Shown here: positions 17,353 to 25,438 of the stretch, piece by piece
Position numbering within the stretch: the stretch's first letter is position 1
Layout: each line of letters begins with the position of its first letter
Source of the DNA: JAYREN01 sp963663375
GTDB lineage: Bacteria > Acidobacteriota > Holophagae > Holophagales > Holophagaceae
Length of the DNA: 64,000 nt
NCBI GenBank assembly: GCA_963663375.1
Contig: OY760195.1
Coordinates: forward strand, 124,001-188,000
Reading direction: 5' to 3'
Made by a program: the position numbers and the translations under genes
Notes under the pieces: generated by a model
Told to the model about the DNA's origin: nothing
The model's input: the letters and a program-made list of their open reading frames with translations, nothing else
Database searches by the model: none

Positions 17353-18081
17353 CTACTGGAGCCTGCGCACCCGCACTTCGATCTCGGGCCGATCCTTCAG
17401 CAGCTCGACGATCCGGGTGGGGTTCGTCTTTCCATAGTGGTAGGGGTAGAGAATCTTGGGCGCCAGGGCCCGGGCGGCATCGGCGGCCATTTCCGGGGTC
17501 ATGGTGTAGGGCAGGTTCATGGGCAGAAAGGCCACGTCGATCCCCTTCAGGGCCTTGAACTCCGGGATGTTCTCCGTATCACCCGCCACCAGGACCCGGG
17601 TGGCGCCAAAGGTGAGGATGTAGCCGTTGCCCTCGCCCTTGGGATGAAAGGGACTGCCGGGAGCCCGCATGTGGACCAGGTTGTAGGCCGGGATGGCCTC
17701 GATGGCAATGTCCTGTACGGTCTTCTGCTCGCCGTTGGCCATCACGAGGCCCCCCGGCAGCTTTTCTCCGCACTTGGCACTCAGCACGATCTGGGTGGTG
17801 GGCTTGCGGAGCAGGGCGATGGCCTTGGGGTCGAAGTGGTCACCATGGTCATGGGTTACCAGGATCAGATCGGCCTTGGGCAGGGTGGTGTAGTCGGCCA
17901 TGCTGGTCACCGGATCCACGTGAATCGTTTTGCCGCCATGCTGGAACATCAGGGTGCCGTGCCCGATGAAGGTGAGCTCGAGGGGGCCGGAGGAGGTCTT
18001 GAGCGAGTCCACCTCGAAGGGGCCGGCGGCCCAGAGGACCGGGGCCATCAGGCAGAAGAGGGCGGGGCGCAGGTGTCGCAT
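17353..18081 (-). CDS. Exported metal-dependent hydrolase of the metallo-beta-lactamase fold (UlaG/UPF0173-like)
   Basis: A 242-residue protein with a short signal peptide (MRHLRPALFCLMAPVLWAAG). The MBL signature THDHGDH (76-82) supplies the first three metal ligands, followed by LVAGDTEN (aspartate ligand) and a late histidine in YPYHYG. The ATG at 18081 is preceded by GGAGGTTCCCC; a longer reading frame upstream lacks such a site. Relatives hydrolyse small ester or lactone substrates, but the substrate here is unknown. The periplasmic location is inferred from the signal. Confidence 0.85.
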   Translation of the reverse strand: MRHLRPALFCLMAPVLWAAGPFEVDSLKTSSGPLELTFIGHGTLMFQHGGKTIHVDPVTSMADYTTLPKADLILVTHDHGDHFDPKAIALLRKPTTQIVLSAKCGEKLPGGLVMANGEQKTVQDIAIEAIPAYNLVHMRAPGSPFHPKGEGNGYILTFGATRVLVAGDTENIPEFKALKGIDVAFLPMNLPYTMTPEMAADAARALAPKILYPYHYGKTNPTRIVELLKDRPEIEVRVRRLQ

Positions 18082-18141
18082 GGGGAACCTCCGAAACCGA
18101 TGGGGGCCAGGATACAACCCGGGGCCAGCCTCCTGCTCCGT

Positions 18142-18525
18142 CTATCGGTGAATCTTGAGGGAATCCCACCGCTCGGGTTCGTGGAAGCGCCAGCGCCACC
18201 CGGCGAAACTCACCCGCTGAAAGGTGACCCGACCGGGCCAGGGCACGCGATCCAGGTAGCCGCGCAGGGCCAATTGCAGGCGGCGGCGCTGCTCGTAGGA
18301 AAGAGCCGTATCGGCGGCGGTCCAGGCGCCGAGGCGCCGGGCCTTCACCTCCAGCAGTCGCAATTCATCGCCCCGGGCCATGAGCAGGTCCAGCTCGAAG
18401 CGCCCCAGCTTGAGGTTCTCGGCCACAAGATCCCAGCCCCGCAGCCACAGGAGCCAGAGCGTTGCCCGTTCCGCCAGGCGGCCAGCCCTGCGGGCGCGGT
18501 GTCCTTGAATGCGGCGATCAGACAT
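18142..18525 (-). CDS. yraN: YraN family (UPF0102) putative endonuclease-like protein
   Basis: A 127-residue protein with the YraN pattern: RRAGRLAERATLWLLWLRG at the start, LGRFELDLLMARGDELRLLEVKAR (D and E-x-K of a PD-(D/E)xK-type fold) and a tail FQRVSFAGWRWRF. The family is related to Holliday-junction resolvases, but its role is unproven. The start MSDRRIQG was chosen because the longer open frame upstream crosses a hairpin repeat. It faces away from the permease gene. Confidence 0.85.
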   Translation of the reverse strand: MSDRRIQGHRARRAGRLAERATLWLLWLRGWDLVAENLKLGRFELDLLMARGDELRLLEVKARRLGAWTAADTALSYEQRRRLQLALRGYLDRVPWPGRVTFQRVSFAGWRWRFHEPERWDSLKIHR

Positions 18526-18598
18526 GGTGGGAACAGGATAGCGGGGCGGGGCTGAAGCTACACTGGATCCGTGGGTGGCTATGGATTCAGACCAACGG

Positions 18599-18710
18599 CT
18601 GAACCACAGAGGACGCAGAGAAAAGAACGGAGAACACAGAGAACCGAATCGGGCTGGATAGAACTGGATTCTTCTTTTCTCAGCGCCCTCTGCCCACCTT
18701 TGTGGTTCAG
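18599..18710. repeat. Long hairpin repeat R1 (ccacagagg type)
   Basis: Left arm from CTGAACCACAGAGG pairs imperfectly with the right arm ending CCTTTGTGGTTCAG, followed by six T. Arms are about 30-40 nt of purine-rich sequence with iterations near 9-10 nt (CACAGAGGA, CGCAGAGAAA, GAACACAGAG). It lies between two divergent genes, where a terminator would make no sense, so I read it as a dispersed repeat element. Confidence 0.75.
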
Positions 18711-18754
18711 TTTTTTCATGCGGCAGCGGGCCGCTGAGTGCGAGGTTGCCAAGG

Positions 18755-19843
18755 ATGCTTGAGAGGACGAGGCGCAGGGTGCTGCGAAGAGTGTCGCGGC
18801 TGGATGTGAAGTTGGGCATCCGGCTGGCTTTGGTGGCGCTGCTGGCCATGGCTGCCGCCAGACTGCTAGGCCTCAAGGCCTTCTACTGGGCGGGCATCTC
18901 CGCCATCGTCGTCTCCACGGGAAGTCCGGGCGGCAGCTTCGCGGCGAGCCTCGCCCGGGTGGGGGGGACGCTGGTGGGCCTGGCTACAGGGCTCCTGGCC
19001 GTATGGATGCTGGGGCATTCCCTGCTGGCCGCGGCCCTGGCCATTCCACTGGCCATCCTGCTCTGCCAGGGGCTGGGCCTGAAGTCGGCGGTGAAGGTGG
19101 GCGCCCTCAGTACGCTCTTTCCCATCAGTGCCGTGGTGGAGGCCCACGGCCTTGCGGCCACCCTGAGCTTCGTGACGGCGCGGGCGGAGAACGTCGTCGT
19201 TGGGTGCGCCGTCACGTTGCTGCTCGACGGCCTCCTCTGGCCCGAGCGCAGCTCTGCCAAGGTGCAATCGCGCATCCGCAAGGATCTGGGACGCGCAGGG
19301 AAGCTGGCCGCGGGACTCCTGGAGGCCTATCTCTCGGGCGCGGCCTGCGAAGTGGAATCTCTCCTGCCGGAACTCCAGCGGGCCCGGCTCACCTATCCGG
19401 CCCTGCTGAAGGAACTCGGCAGTGAGCCCGAGGATAGGGACGCGCCTCGGGAGCGTCTCAGTCTTCAGGCCGAGGCCGTGCATCTCCTGGTGGACCACTG
19501 CGCGGCGCTACGCGATATCCAGCACCAAGCCACCGAAGATCAGGCCCAGGATCTGCTGCGGAAAGAACTGGGCCACCTGGCCGTATCCCTGCGCGGAGCG
19601 GCCCTGGCCTTCGAAGAGGGGAATTCCGTTTTCACCGACCGCATGGATGATCTGCGCGCGGCAGGCCGGTCCCTGGAGATGGCCTACGAAGGCGTGCGCG
19701 GAGACCGCGGTACCCAGTCCTACCCCACCCAGGAGGCCTTCCGGCTCCTGGGCGTGCTCTACCTTTGCGGAGCCTTGGTGCGGGGGATGGCACAGCTAGA
19801 GGCCTCCACTGAGCTGGAGGATGAGGCCGTGGCGGAAGGCTGA
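18755..19843 (+). CDS. FUSC/aromatic acid exporter-like membrane protein
   Basis: A 362-residue inner-membrane protein. An N-terminal block of six hydrophobic helices (about 25-165) begins KLGIRLALVALLAMAAARLLG, and a cytoplasmic helical half follows. The order and the segment YWAGISAIVVSTGSPGGSF match the FUSC/ArAE (DUF939-like) half-transporter class, which exports aromatic acids or related organic anions. I chose the ATG at 18755 over a TTG three codons earlier. It stands alone after the R1 repeat. The transported compound is unknown. Confidence 0.8.
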   Translation: MLERTRRRVLRRVSRLDVKLGIRLALVALLAMAAARLLGLKAFYWAGISAIVVSTGSPGGSFAASLARVGGTLVGLATGLLAVWMLGHSLLAAALAIPLAILLCQGLGLKSAVKVGALSTLFPISAVVEAHGLAATLSFVTARAENVVVGCAVTLLLDGLLWPERSSAKVQSRIRKDLGRAGKLAAGLLEAYLSGAACEVESLLPELQRARLTYPALLKELGSEPEDRDAPRERLSLQAEAVHLLVDHCAALRDIQHQATEDQAQDLLRKELGHLAVSLRGAALAFEEGNSVFTDRMDDLRAAGRSLEMAYEGVRGDRGTQSYPTQEAFRLLGVLYLCGALVRGMAQLEASTELEDEAVAEG

Positions 19844-19870
19844 GGGGTTGATCGGCGCCGCCCGAACGGG

Positions 19871-20145
19871 CTAGGGTCTGTCGTCAAAATGGGGTGTGGC
19901 CGCGCAAGGGGCACCGCCCAAGGGAGACAAGGAAAGTGACGATGGCCATAGCGGGACTATTGACGAGGAGCTTGACGCAGTATCCCGCCGGGCGCTGCCC
20001 CTTGCCCTCCGGGACGGGGCCAGCCGCGCGCCCAGCGGCGTCTGTGGCCTTGAACGATGTACCACATCGCCCTGCGGCCGCATCCTTGCTGGATCACGCG
20101 GCTGGACCCGTCGCGGCTCGCATCCATTTTGAAGACAGACCCTAG
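19871..20145. mobile_element. Mini insertion element (MITE-like) with terminal inverted repeats and CTAG target duplication
   Basis: The ends GGGTCTGTCGTCAAAATGG (left) and CCATTTTGAAGACAGACC (right) are inverted repeats with one mismatch, each flanked by CTAG outside. CTAG fits the YTAR target duplication of IS5-family transposases. The roughly 267 bp between hold no credible transposase, so this is a non-autonomous or deleted copy that needs a transposase in trans. It lies 17 bp upstream of the DUF1648 gene and may supply or disturb its promoter. Confidence 0.75.
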
Positions 20146-20161
20146 GCGTTATCCTGACTCC

Positions 20162-20785
20162 ATGGACGAATCGAGGACACCTTTCGGGCTGAGTCGCTGG
20201 GATCTTCTGGCCGCCGGGGCGATGGTCGGGCTCTTCGCCGCCTGGACCCTCTTCGCGGACAGGCTCCCGGCGAGGGTGCCCACCCATTTCGATTTCGCGG
20301 GTCACCCCAACGGTTGGACGCCCAGTGGCGCCATGCCCTGGCTCATCTTCGGGTTACCGGCCCTCGTGTGGCTGCTGCATTGGCTGGTCGATTTGGCCCG
20401 CCTCGGTGCGGACGAAGTCGCGAAGCGGAAAATGCTCGGAATCCGTCCGTTGCGGGGCCTGACGACCCTTGGCATGGCGGGGCTGAGCCTGGCGATCCTG
20501 CTCATCCCCCTCTACGGCCTTTGGATCCTGTGGATCGCGCTGGGGTTCCTCTTCCTGTGTCTCGGCATTGGCATCTGGGAGAGCCTCCTCCGCCTGCGCC
20601 GCGAGGTACCCCGCGAGGAGCGGGAACATTACATCATGGGGCTCTTCTACGTGAATTCCGAGGATGAGCGAATCTGGATCCCCAAGCTCATCGGTGTGGG
20701 GTGGACGCTGAATTTCGGGCGACCTGCAGGCTGGCTGATGCTGGTGCTGCTCCTCTCGCCGCTGATGTTCCTGGCGCTCCGCTAG
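20162..20785 (+). CDS. DUF1648/DUF5808 membrane protein
   Basis: A 207-residue integral membrane protein. The N-terminal DUF1648 signature is LPARVPTHFDFAGHPNGWTP after the first helix (about 12-31), three to four further helices follow, and the C-terminal segment IWIPKLIGVGWTLNFGRP matches DUF5808. In other bacteria DUF1648 proteins include SdpI-type immunity and signalling factors, but no partner toxin is visible here. It starts just after the mini insertion element and ends 9 bp before uvrC, so both are probably co-transcribed. Confidence 0.82.
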   Translation: MDESRTPFGLSRWDLLAAGAMVGLFAAWTLFADRLPARVPTHFDFAGHPNGWTPSGAMPWLIFGLPALVWLLHWLVDLARLGADEVAKRKMLGIRPLRGLTTLGMAGLSLAILLIPLYGLWILWIALGFLFLCLGIGIWESLLRLRREVPREEREHYIMGLFYVNSEDERIWIPKLIGVGWTLNFGRPAGWLMLVLLLSPLMFLALR

Positions 20786-20794
20786 GCGATCCCC

Positions 20795-22594
20795 ATGCCG
20801 CCCCGCTCCAACGCTGAACGCTCACCGCTGCTCAAGCGCAAGCTGAGCGATATGCCCACGCGGCCCGGGGTGTACCTCTACCGCGACAAGGAAGGCAACC
20901 TGCTCTACGTGGGCAAGGCCAAGGTGTTGCGCAACCGGGTGAAGAGCTACTTCCAGAACAAGCACCAGGACGCCAAGACGCGCCGCCTCGTGGCCCGCAT
21001 CTGGGACCTGGAATTCATCGTCTGCGAAACGGAGCTGGAAGCACTCGTACTGGAGAACAACCTCATCAAGGAGCACTTCCCACCCTTCAACATCCTGCTG
21101 CGGGACGACAAGAGCTATCCCTACGTGAAGCTCACCTGGAAGGATCCCTTTCCCCAGGCCTTCGTAACGCGCCGCGTGGTGAAGGACGGCTCGCTGTACT
21201 TCGGCCCCTTCTTTCCCGCCTCCACCGCCTACCGCACGGTGGAGCTGGTGTACCGCTTCTTCCAACTCCGGGACTGCGACCTGGTCATCGATGGCCAGCG
21301 GGGGCGGGCCTGCATGAAGTACCAGCTCCACCGCTGCACGGCGCCCTGCATCGGCGCGGTGCAGGCCGAGGCCTACCGCGAACAGGCCAAGGAGGCGCGG
21401 CTCTTCCTGGAAGGCAAGCGCGACGAACTGAAGGCGCGGCTGGAAGCGGCCATGTGGAAGGCCTCGGAAAACCACGCCTTCGAGCAGGCGGCCCAGCACC
21501 GGGACGCCCTGCAGCAGCTCGATGCCTGGTTCACCCGCCAGAAGGCCGCCACCGTGGATCAGGAGGATACGGACCTCTACGGTTCCGCTGTGCTGGATGG
21601 CCGAGCCTGCATCCACCGGCTGGTGATGCGCGAAGGGCGCATGATCGGGCGGAAGGAATACGTGATCGAGGAGGTGGAGGCACTCACCGGGGCCGTGCTC
21701 GCCCAGGTGCTGCAGCGGGTGTACGCCGAGGAGCCCGTGCCCTTCCGCATCCTGGTGGAGATCGAACCCGAGGATGTGGAAGTGCTCCGCGAATGGCTGG
21801 GCACCCTGCGGGGCGCCAAACCCACGATCCACGTGCCCCAACGCGGGGAGAAAGTGGATCTGATGGCCATGGCCCAGGAGAATGCGCGGTTGGCGCTGGA
21901 GCGGAAATTCGAGCCCGCGAAGCTCAATCAGGCGGTGCTCGAGGGTCTCCAGGCCTTCCTGGGGCTGGCCCATTTGCCCCGGCGCATCGAGTGCTTCGAC
22001 ATCAGCCACGGCCAGGGCCGCGAGGTAGTGTCCAGCTGCGTGGTGTTCACGGATGGCCTCGCCGACAAGGCCAACTACCGGCGCTTCAAGCTGACCAACG
22101 AGCAGAACGACGACTTTGCCAACATGCAGGAGACGGTGCAGCGGCGGTACCGCCGCCTGAGGGACGAGAACAGGGAGATGCCGGATCTGGTGCTCATCGA
22201 CGGCGGCCTGGGGCAGCTCCACGCCGCCCAGAACGCCCTCCGGGAACTGGGCCTCGATCAGCTGGAACTGGCCTCCCTGGCGAAGAAGGAGGAACTGGTC
22301 TTCCGGCCCGGCTCCAGCGAGGCCACGCGCATTCCCAAGTCGAGCCCCGTGCTCCAACTGCTCCAGCGCATCCGCGACGAGGCCCACCGCTTCGCCATCA
22401 CCTACCACCGCGTTCTGCGGGCCAAGCGCACCCTGCAAACCGAGCTCACCCAGATCCCCGGCATCGGCGAGGCCACCGCCAAGAAGCTGCTGACGATCTT
22501 TGGCAGCGTCACGAAGGTGCGGGAGGCCGACGAGGCGGCACTGGTGGAAGCCGTGGGCAAGCGCGCCACGGCCCGGGTAGTGGCCTGGCGCTGA
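20795..22594 (+). CDS. uvrC: Excinuclease ABC subunit C
   Basis: UvrC makes both incisions around DNA lesions in nucleotide excision repair. The 599 residues show the N-terminal GIY-YIG nuclease (PGVYLYRDKEGNLLYVGKAK, about 23-42), a cysteine-containing linker (CMKYQLHRCTAPCIG), the UvrB-binding UVR region, the C-terminal RNase-H-like nuclease (CFDISHGQG, LVLIDGGLGQLHAA) and helix-hairpin-helix motifs (IPGIGEATAKKLL). Length is normal. It converges with the Sel1 gene, with one base between their stops. Confidence 0.97.
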   Translation: MPPRSNAERSPLLKRKLSDMPTRPGVYLYRDKEGNLLYVGKAKVLRNRVKSYFQNKHQDAKTRRLVARIWDLEFIVCETELEALVLENNLIKEHFPPFNILLRDDKSYPYVKLTWKDPFPQAFVTRRVVKDGSLYFGPFFPASTAYRTVELVYRFFQLRDCDLVIDGQRGRACMKYQLHRCTAPCIGAVQAEAYREQAKEARLFLEGKRDELKARLEAAMWKASENHAFEQAAQHRDALQQLDAWFTRQKAATVDQEDTDLYGSAVLDGRACIHRLVMREGRMIGRKEYVIEEVEALTGAVLAQVLQRVYAEEPVPFRILVEIEPEDVEVLREWLGTLRGAKPTIHVPQRGEKVDLMAMAQENARLALERKFEPAKLNQAVLEGLQAFLGLAHLPRRIECFDISHGQGREVVSSCVVFTDGLADKANYRRFKLTNEQNDDFANMQETVQRRYRRLRDENREMPDLVLIDGGLGQLHAAQNALRELGLDQLELASLAKKEELVFRPGSSEATRIPKSSPVLQLLQRIRDEAHRFAITYHRVLRAKRTLQTELTQIPGIGEATAKKLLTIFGSVTKVREADEAALVEAVGKRATARVVAWR

Positions 22595-22595
22595 G

Positions 22596-23432
22596 CTACT
22601 TTTCCGAGCCCTTGCCTTCGAGGGCCTTGAGTTCCTTGGCGGCGGCGCTGCTGCCGGCCTCGGCGGCCTTTCGGTACCACTTCAGTCCTTCGCGTTCGTT
22701 GCGGGGCACATTCAGGCCGTTGTAGTACATCGCGCCCAGCATGCGCATGGCGGCGGCATCGCCCTTCTCCGCCTTCTCCAGATAGGACCGCAGGGCCGGG
22801 GGAACCTCGACTCTTTCCTCTTCGAGAGGAGCGGGTACGGGTGCGGCTTCCGGGCTCGATTCCGAGGTCTCCGCTGCCGAGGCCTCGGGCTCGCGAGTGC
22901 CGCCCAGGAGATCCGGCCGCAGCAGCCACAACCCCCAGGCCGCGAGGAAGAGAACCAGGGCGCCGACTCCGGCCCAGGCCCAGAGGGGCAGGCCCTTGCG
23001 CGTCGGGCTGGGCAGCTGGTTGGGAGGGATCTCGATGGTACGGGAATCCACGGAGTGATCCAGGGGATCGGGATGGGCGGGCACACCGGCGAGCAACACC
23101 TGGGTGGCGATGGGCAGGGCGGGGTCACCCACGGGCAGCAGGCGGGTGGCCGAGGGATCCTCGGCGGGGGGGGCCGGGGGACCAGCCTGGAGGCGCACGG
23201 TGGCGTCGGGGCCCTCGAGGATGGTCCGCACCTCGGCCTCGGGGTCCACCTGGACCAAGGGCAGGGGCTGGGTGGATTCCTCCCCTAAGGGCGGGAGCGG
23301 TTCCAGCATGGGCAGACCCGCGGGCAGCATGACCGTGGCCTGCCCCTCGGTGGGTTCGGGGGCCTTGGCCTGGGCGGCCCGGAGGGCATCCGGACCAAGG
23401 ATCTGCGTCTTGTCGGCCTTGGGTTTGCTCAT
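22596..23432 (-). CDS. Single-pass membrane protein with C-terminal Sel1-like repeats
   Basis: A 278-residue protein with no recognised overall family. A proline-rich, charged cytoplasmic part (1-145) is followed by a transmembrane helix (about 147-167, LWAWAGVGALVLFLAAWGLW), a linker rich in Ala, Pro and Glu, then two Sel1/TPR-like units: YLEKAEKGDAAAMRMLGAMY and GLKWYRKAAEAGSSAA. Sel1 repeats mediate protein contacts. The topology puts the repeats in the periplasm. The repeated ATxLLP/TQxL motifs in the N-terminal half are curious. Confidence 0.75.
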   Translation of the reverse strand: MSKPKADKTQILGPDALRAAQAKAPEPTEGQATVMLPAGLPMLEPLPPLGEESTQPLPLVQVDPEAEVRTILEGPDATVRLQAGPPAPPAEDPSATRLLPVGDPALPIATQVLLAGVPAHPDPLDHSVDSRTIEIPPNQLPSPTRKGLPLWAWAGVGALVLFLAAWGLWLLRPDLLGGTREPEASAAETSESSPEAAPVPAPLEEERVEVPPALRSYLEKAEKGDAAAMRMLGAMYYNGLNVPRNEREGLKWYRKAAEAGSSAAAKELKALEGKGSEK

Positions 23433-23501
23433 GATGCCATCCGGGAATGAGATGCCAGCATAGCGCCGGGATCGAGGTTTACCCCAGGTAACGGTACGCC
23501 T

Positions 23502-24248
23502 TCAGAGCTGGGCCCGCAGCCACTCGAAATAGCCCACCGCCTCGGGCGTCTGCTCCAAGGGCGCCCAGGTCGGCCGTTCGGCCTCGCTCGGCGCCGCATA
23601 GGGGCCCGCCTTGGCCTCGAAGAAAACCGAACCGGGCTCCAGGGCCACCAGGGAATGGAAGGTGCCATGGGGAATGGTGAGGCCCAGGCACCCGGTGGCC
23701 GCATCGAGGATGCGCGCCTGGGTGATGCGGCCCAGGGCATCCAGGAGCACCGCCCCTATTCGCCCCCGGACCAGCAGCAGCGTTTCGTCCTTGGTGGCAT
23801 CCAGGTGGCAGTGGGGCGGGATGTACGAGCCGGGTTCCAGGGCGATGAGCAGGCGGTGGCAGGGGTCGCCGCCCTCCTGGTGGAAGTTGCGGTTCACCCG
23901 CAGGCGGGGCAGGGCCCGGGCCTGGGCGCTCAGCTCATCCAGCAGGGCGGTGTCGATGAAGGTGGCTGGGCGGTCCCCCCTGACTGACATCTGAGCCGGG
24001 ATGCAGGCTTGGCCTGCGTCCCGGCTGGGGGCCAGGGGGGACGCAGAGGCCGCGCCCTGGGGTGTGGCGTCGAGTTGCGGTGTGCCCTGAGCGGCCGGGC
24101 GGTCCCCCCTGACTGGGATCCGAGCCGGGATGCAGGCTTGGCCTGCGTCCCGGCTGGGGGCCAGGGGGGACGCAGAGGCCGCGCCCTGAGATGTGGCGCC
24201 GCGTTGCGGTGTGCCCAGAGCGGCCGGGCGGTCCCGCCTGACTGACAT
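23502..24248 (-). CDS. WbuC-like cupin protein with repeat-derived N-terminal extension
   Basis: The last 160 residues form a WbuC-type cupin with the metal ligands in PPHCHLDATKDET and IPHGTFHSLVALEPGS. WbuC-like cupins are linked to surface polysaccharide synthesis, but the activity is not established. Three in-frame ATGs each lie within a copy of a 129-bp unit. The start at 24248 overlaps the scpA stop (ATGA) and adds 86 repeat-encoded residues, while the ATG at 23990 gives a normal 162-residue protein. I annotate the long form because of the coupling, but the short one is equally likely. Confidence 0.72.
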   Translation of the reverse strand: MSVRRDRPAALGTPQRGATSQGAASASPLAPSRDAGQACIPARIPVRGDRPAAQGTPQLDATPQGAASASPLAPSRDAGQACIPAQMSVRGDRPATFIDTALLDELSAQARALPRLRVNRNFHQEGGDPCHRLLIALEPGSYIPPHCHLDATKDETLLLVRGRIGAVLLDALGRITQARILDAATGCLGLTIPHGTFHSLVALEPGSVFFEAKAGPYAAPSEAERPTWAPLEQTPEAVGYFEWLRAQL

Positions 24249-24249
24249 C
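23968..24249. repeat. 129-bp in-frame tandem repeat, two full units plus a partial third
   Basis: Units begin with GGGCGGTCCC at 23968, 24097 and 24226, exactly 129 bp (43 codons) apart, so the cupin reading frame is kept. Each full unit contains a strong hairpin (GCCGGGATGCAGG with CCTGCGTCCCGGC, 5-nt loop). On the minus strand each unit encodes the peptide SRDAGQACIPA. Unit ends carry the cupin start codon in copies one and three; copy two has ATG changed to ATC. Confidence 0.9.
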
Positions 24250-25027
24250 AGGCAGCCTGGACGCGGATTTCGCCGAAGGCCTCGGACTGCACCAGCTTGA
24301 CTCGGCCCGTGCGCATGAGCTCCAGCAGGGCCAGGAAGGTGATCACGAGATCATCCCGAGTCTGGGCCGTGGCCAGCAGGCCGCTGAAGGGCAGCCATAG
24401 GCCGCCGTGGAGCTCCCTGAGCACCTCCACGATGCGCTGGTCCAGAGTCTTGGGGGGCGTGCGCACCTCCACGGGAGGCGGCGGCAGCAGCTTCTTCAGG
24501 GCCTCGCGATAGGCCCCCAGCAGATCAAACAGCGTGGCGCGAATGGGCTCGTCCTCGATGCGGGCATGCTCCTGGATATCCAGGCCCTTGGCGTAGACCA
24601 CGGCCTGCCATTCGCCTTCCCGCACCACCAGCTCCCGGGTGGCCTCCTTGACGGCCTGGTAGTCCAGCAGGCGCTGCACCAGTTCCTCGCGGGGATCGGC
24701 CTCCTCGCCATCCTCCTTGGGCGGCAGGGGCAGTAGCATCCGGGACTTGATCTGGATGAGGTGGGCCGCCATGGCCACGAACTCCGAGGCCACTTCCAGA
24801 TTCAGTTCCTCCATGAGCAGCAGGTGATCCATGTACTGCTTGGTGACATCCGCCATGGGCAGGTCCAGGATGTCCAGCTTGTGCTCGCGGATGAGGTAGA
24901 GCAGCAGGTCCAGCGGCCCCTCGAAGGCGGCCAGGTTCAGGGAGAGATCCCGGAACTTCGTCTCGAAGCCCTTGGGGGGCTCGAAGACCGGACGGGTCTC
25001 GGCGGGGGCATCCTGGGGTTCGGACAT
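24248..25027 (-). CDS. scpA: Segregation and condensation protein A
   Basis: ScpA is the kleisin of the bacterial SMC-ScpAB condensin and bridges the SMC heads. The 259 residues show the family N-terminus FEGPLDLLLYLIREHKLDILDLPMA (about 34-58), IQIKSRMLLP after it, and a C-terminal winged-helix with VITFLALLELMRTGRVKLVQ. The start MSEPQDAP was chosen because it follows GGGGGAGGT; an upstream in-frame ATG is less likely. No scpB is visible next to it. Its stop overlaps the cupin start by ATGA. Confidence 0.92.
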   Translation of the reverse strand: MSEPQDAPAETRPVFEPPKGFETKFRDLSLNLAAFEGPLDLLLYLIREHKLDILDLPMADVTKQYMDHLLLMEELNLEVASEFVAMAAHLIQIKSRMLLPLPPKEDGEEADPREELVQRLLDYQAVKEATRELVVREGEWQAVVYAKGLDIQEHARIEDEPIRATLFDLLGAYREALKKLLPPPPVEVRTPPKTLDQRIVEVLRELHGGLWLPFSGLLATAQTRDDLVITFLALLELMRTGRVKLVQSEAFGEIRVQAA

Positions 25028-25139
25028 GGACCGATTGTACCTCCCCCGGTCCGCTTCCCCACTTCCGGATTCCCGTGCCGAAAATCGAGTCCATCTTTTT
25101 AATGCCAAAGGTCGAGATTGGTCGGTGCATCCGTGTCTT

Positions 25140-25298
25140 CCTTTGTGTCTTTTGCGTTCTTTGCGGCCATTTTTTAAGCCTTCGACCCGTGAGCCTCCAT
25201 ATGGGGAACGCAGCCCGTGAGCTCAATACCAAGGCAAAGGCATTAGGCCACTCCATCGAAACGACTTTGGCCACAAAGAACGCGAAAAGGCGCAAAGG
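25140..25298. repeat. Long hairpin repeat R2 (cacaaagaacgc type)
   Basis: Left arm CCTTTGTGTCTTTTGCGTTC and onward pairs with the right arm TTGGCCACAAAGAACGCGAA and onward over about 33 nt with few mismatches. A loop of about 93 nt separates them. It occupies much of the divergent scpA-lipA intergenic region. The rest of that region (25028-25139 and 25299-25438) shows no gene. Confidence 0.75.
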
Positions 25299-25438
25299 GC
25301 GGATCACCCGCATCCCGGCCAAGGTTCGTCGGTCCCCGGGGACTGATCCAGCCTTTGCCTGGAACGCCAGCCCTCCCGAAGTCCACTAAGGTTATGAAGG
25401 CGCTTCGGGAGCATCCGGAAGGGCCTCGGAGTGATTCC

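Noticed and set aside
18599..18710. R1 as an intrinsic terminator
   Set aside because: It has a T-run, but lies between divergent genes where no transcript needs ending, and the design recurs elsewhere in other contexts.
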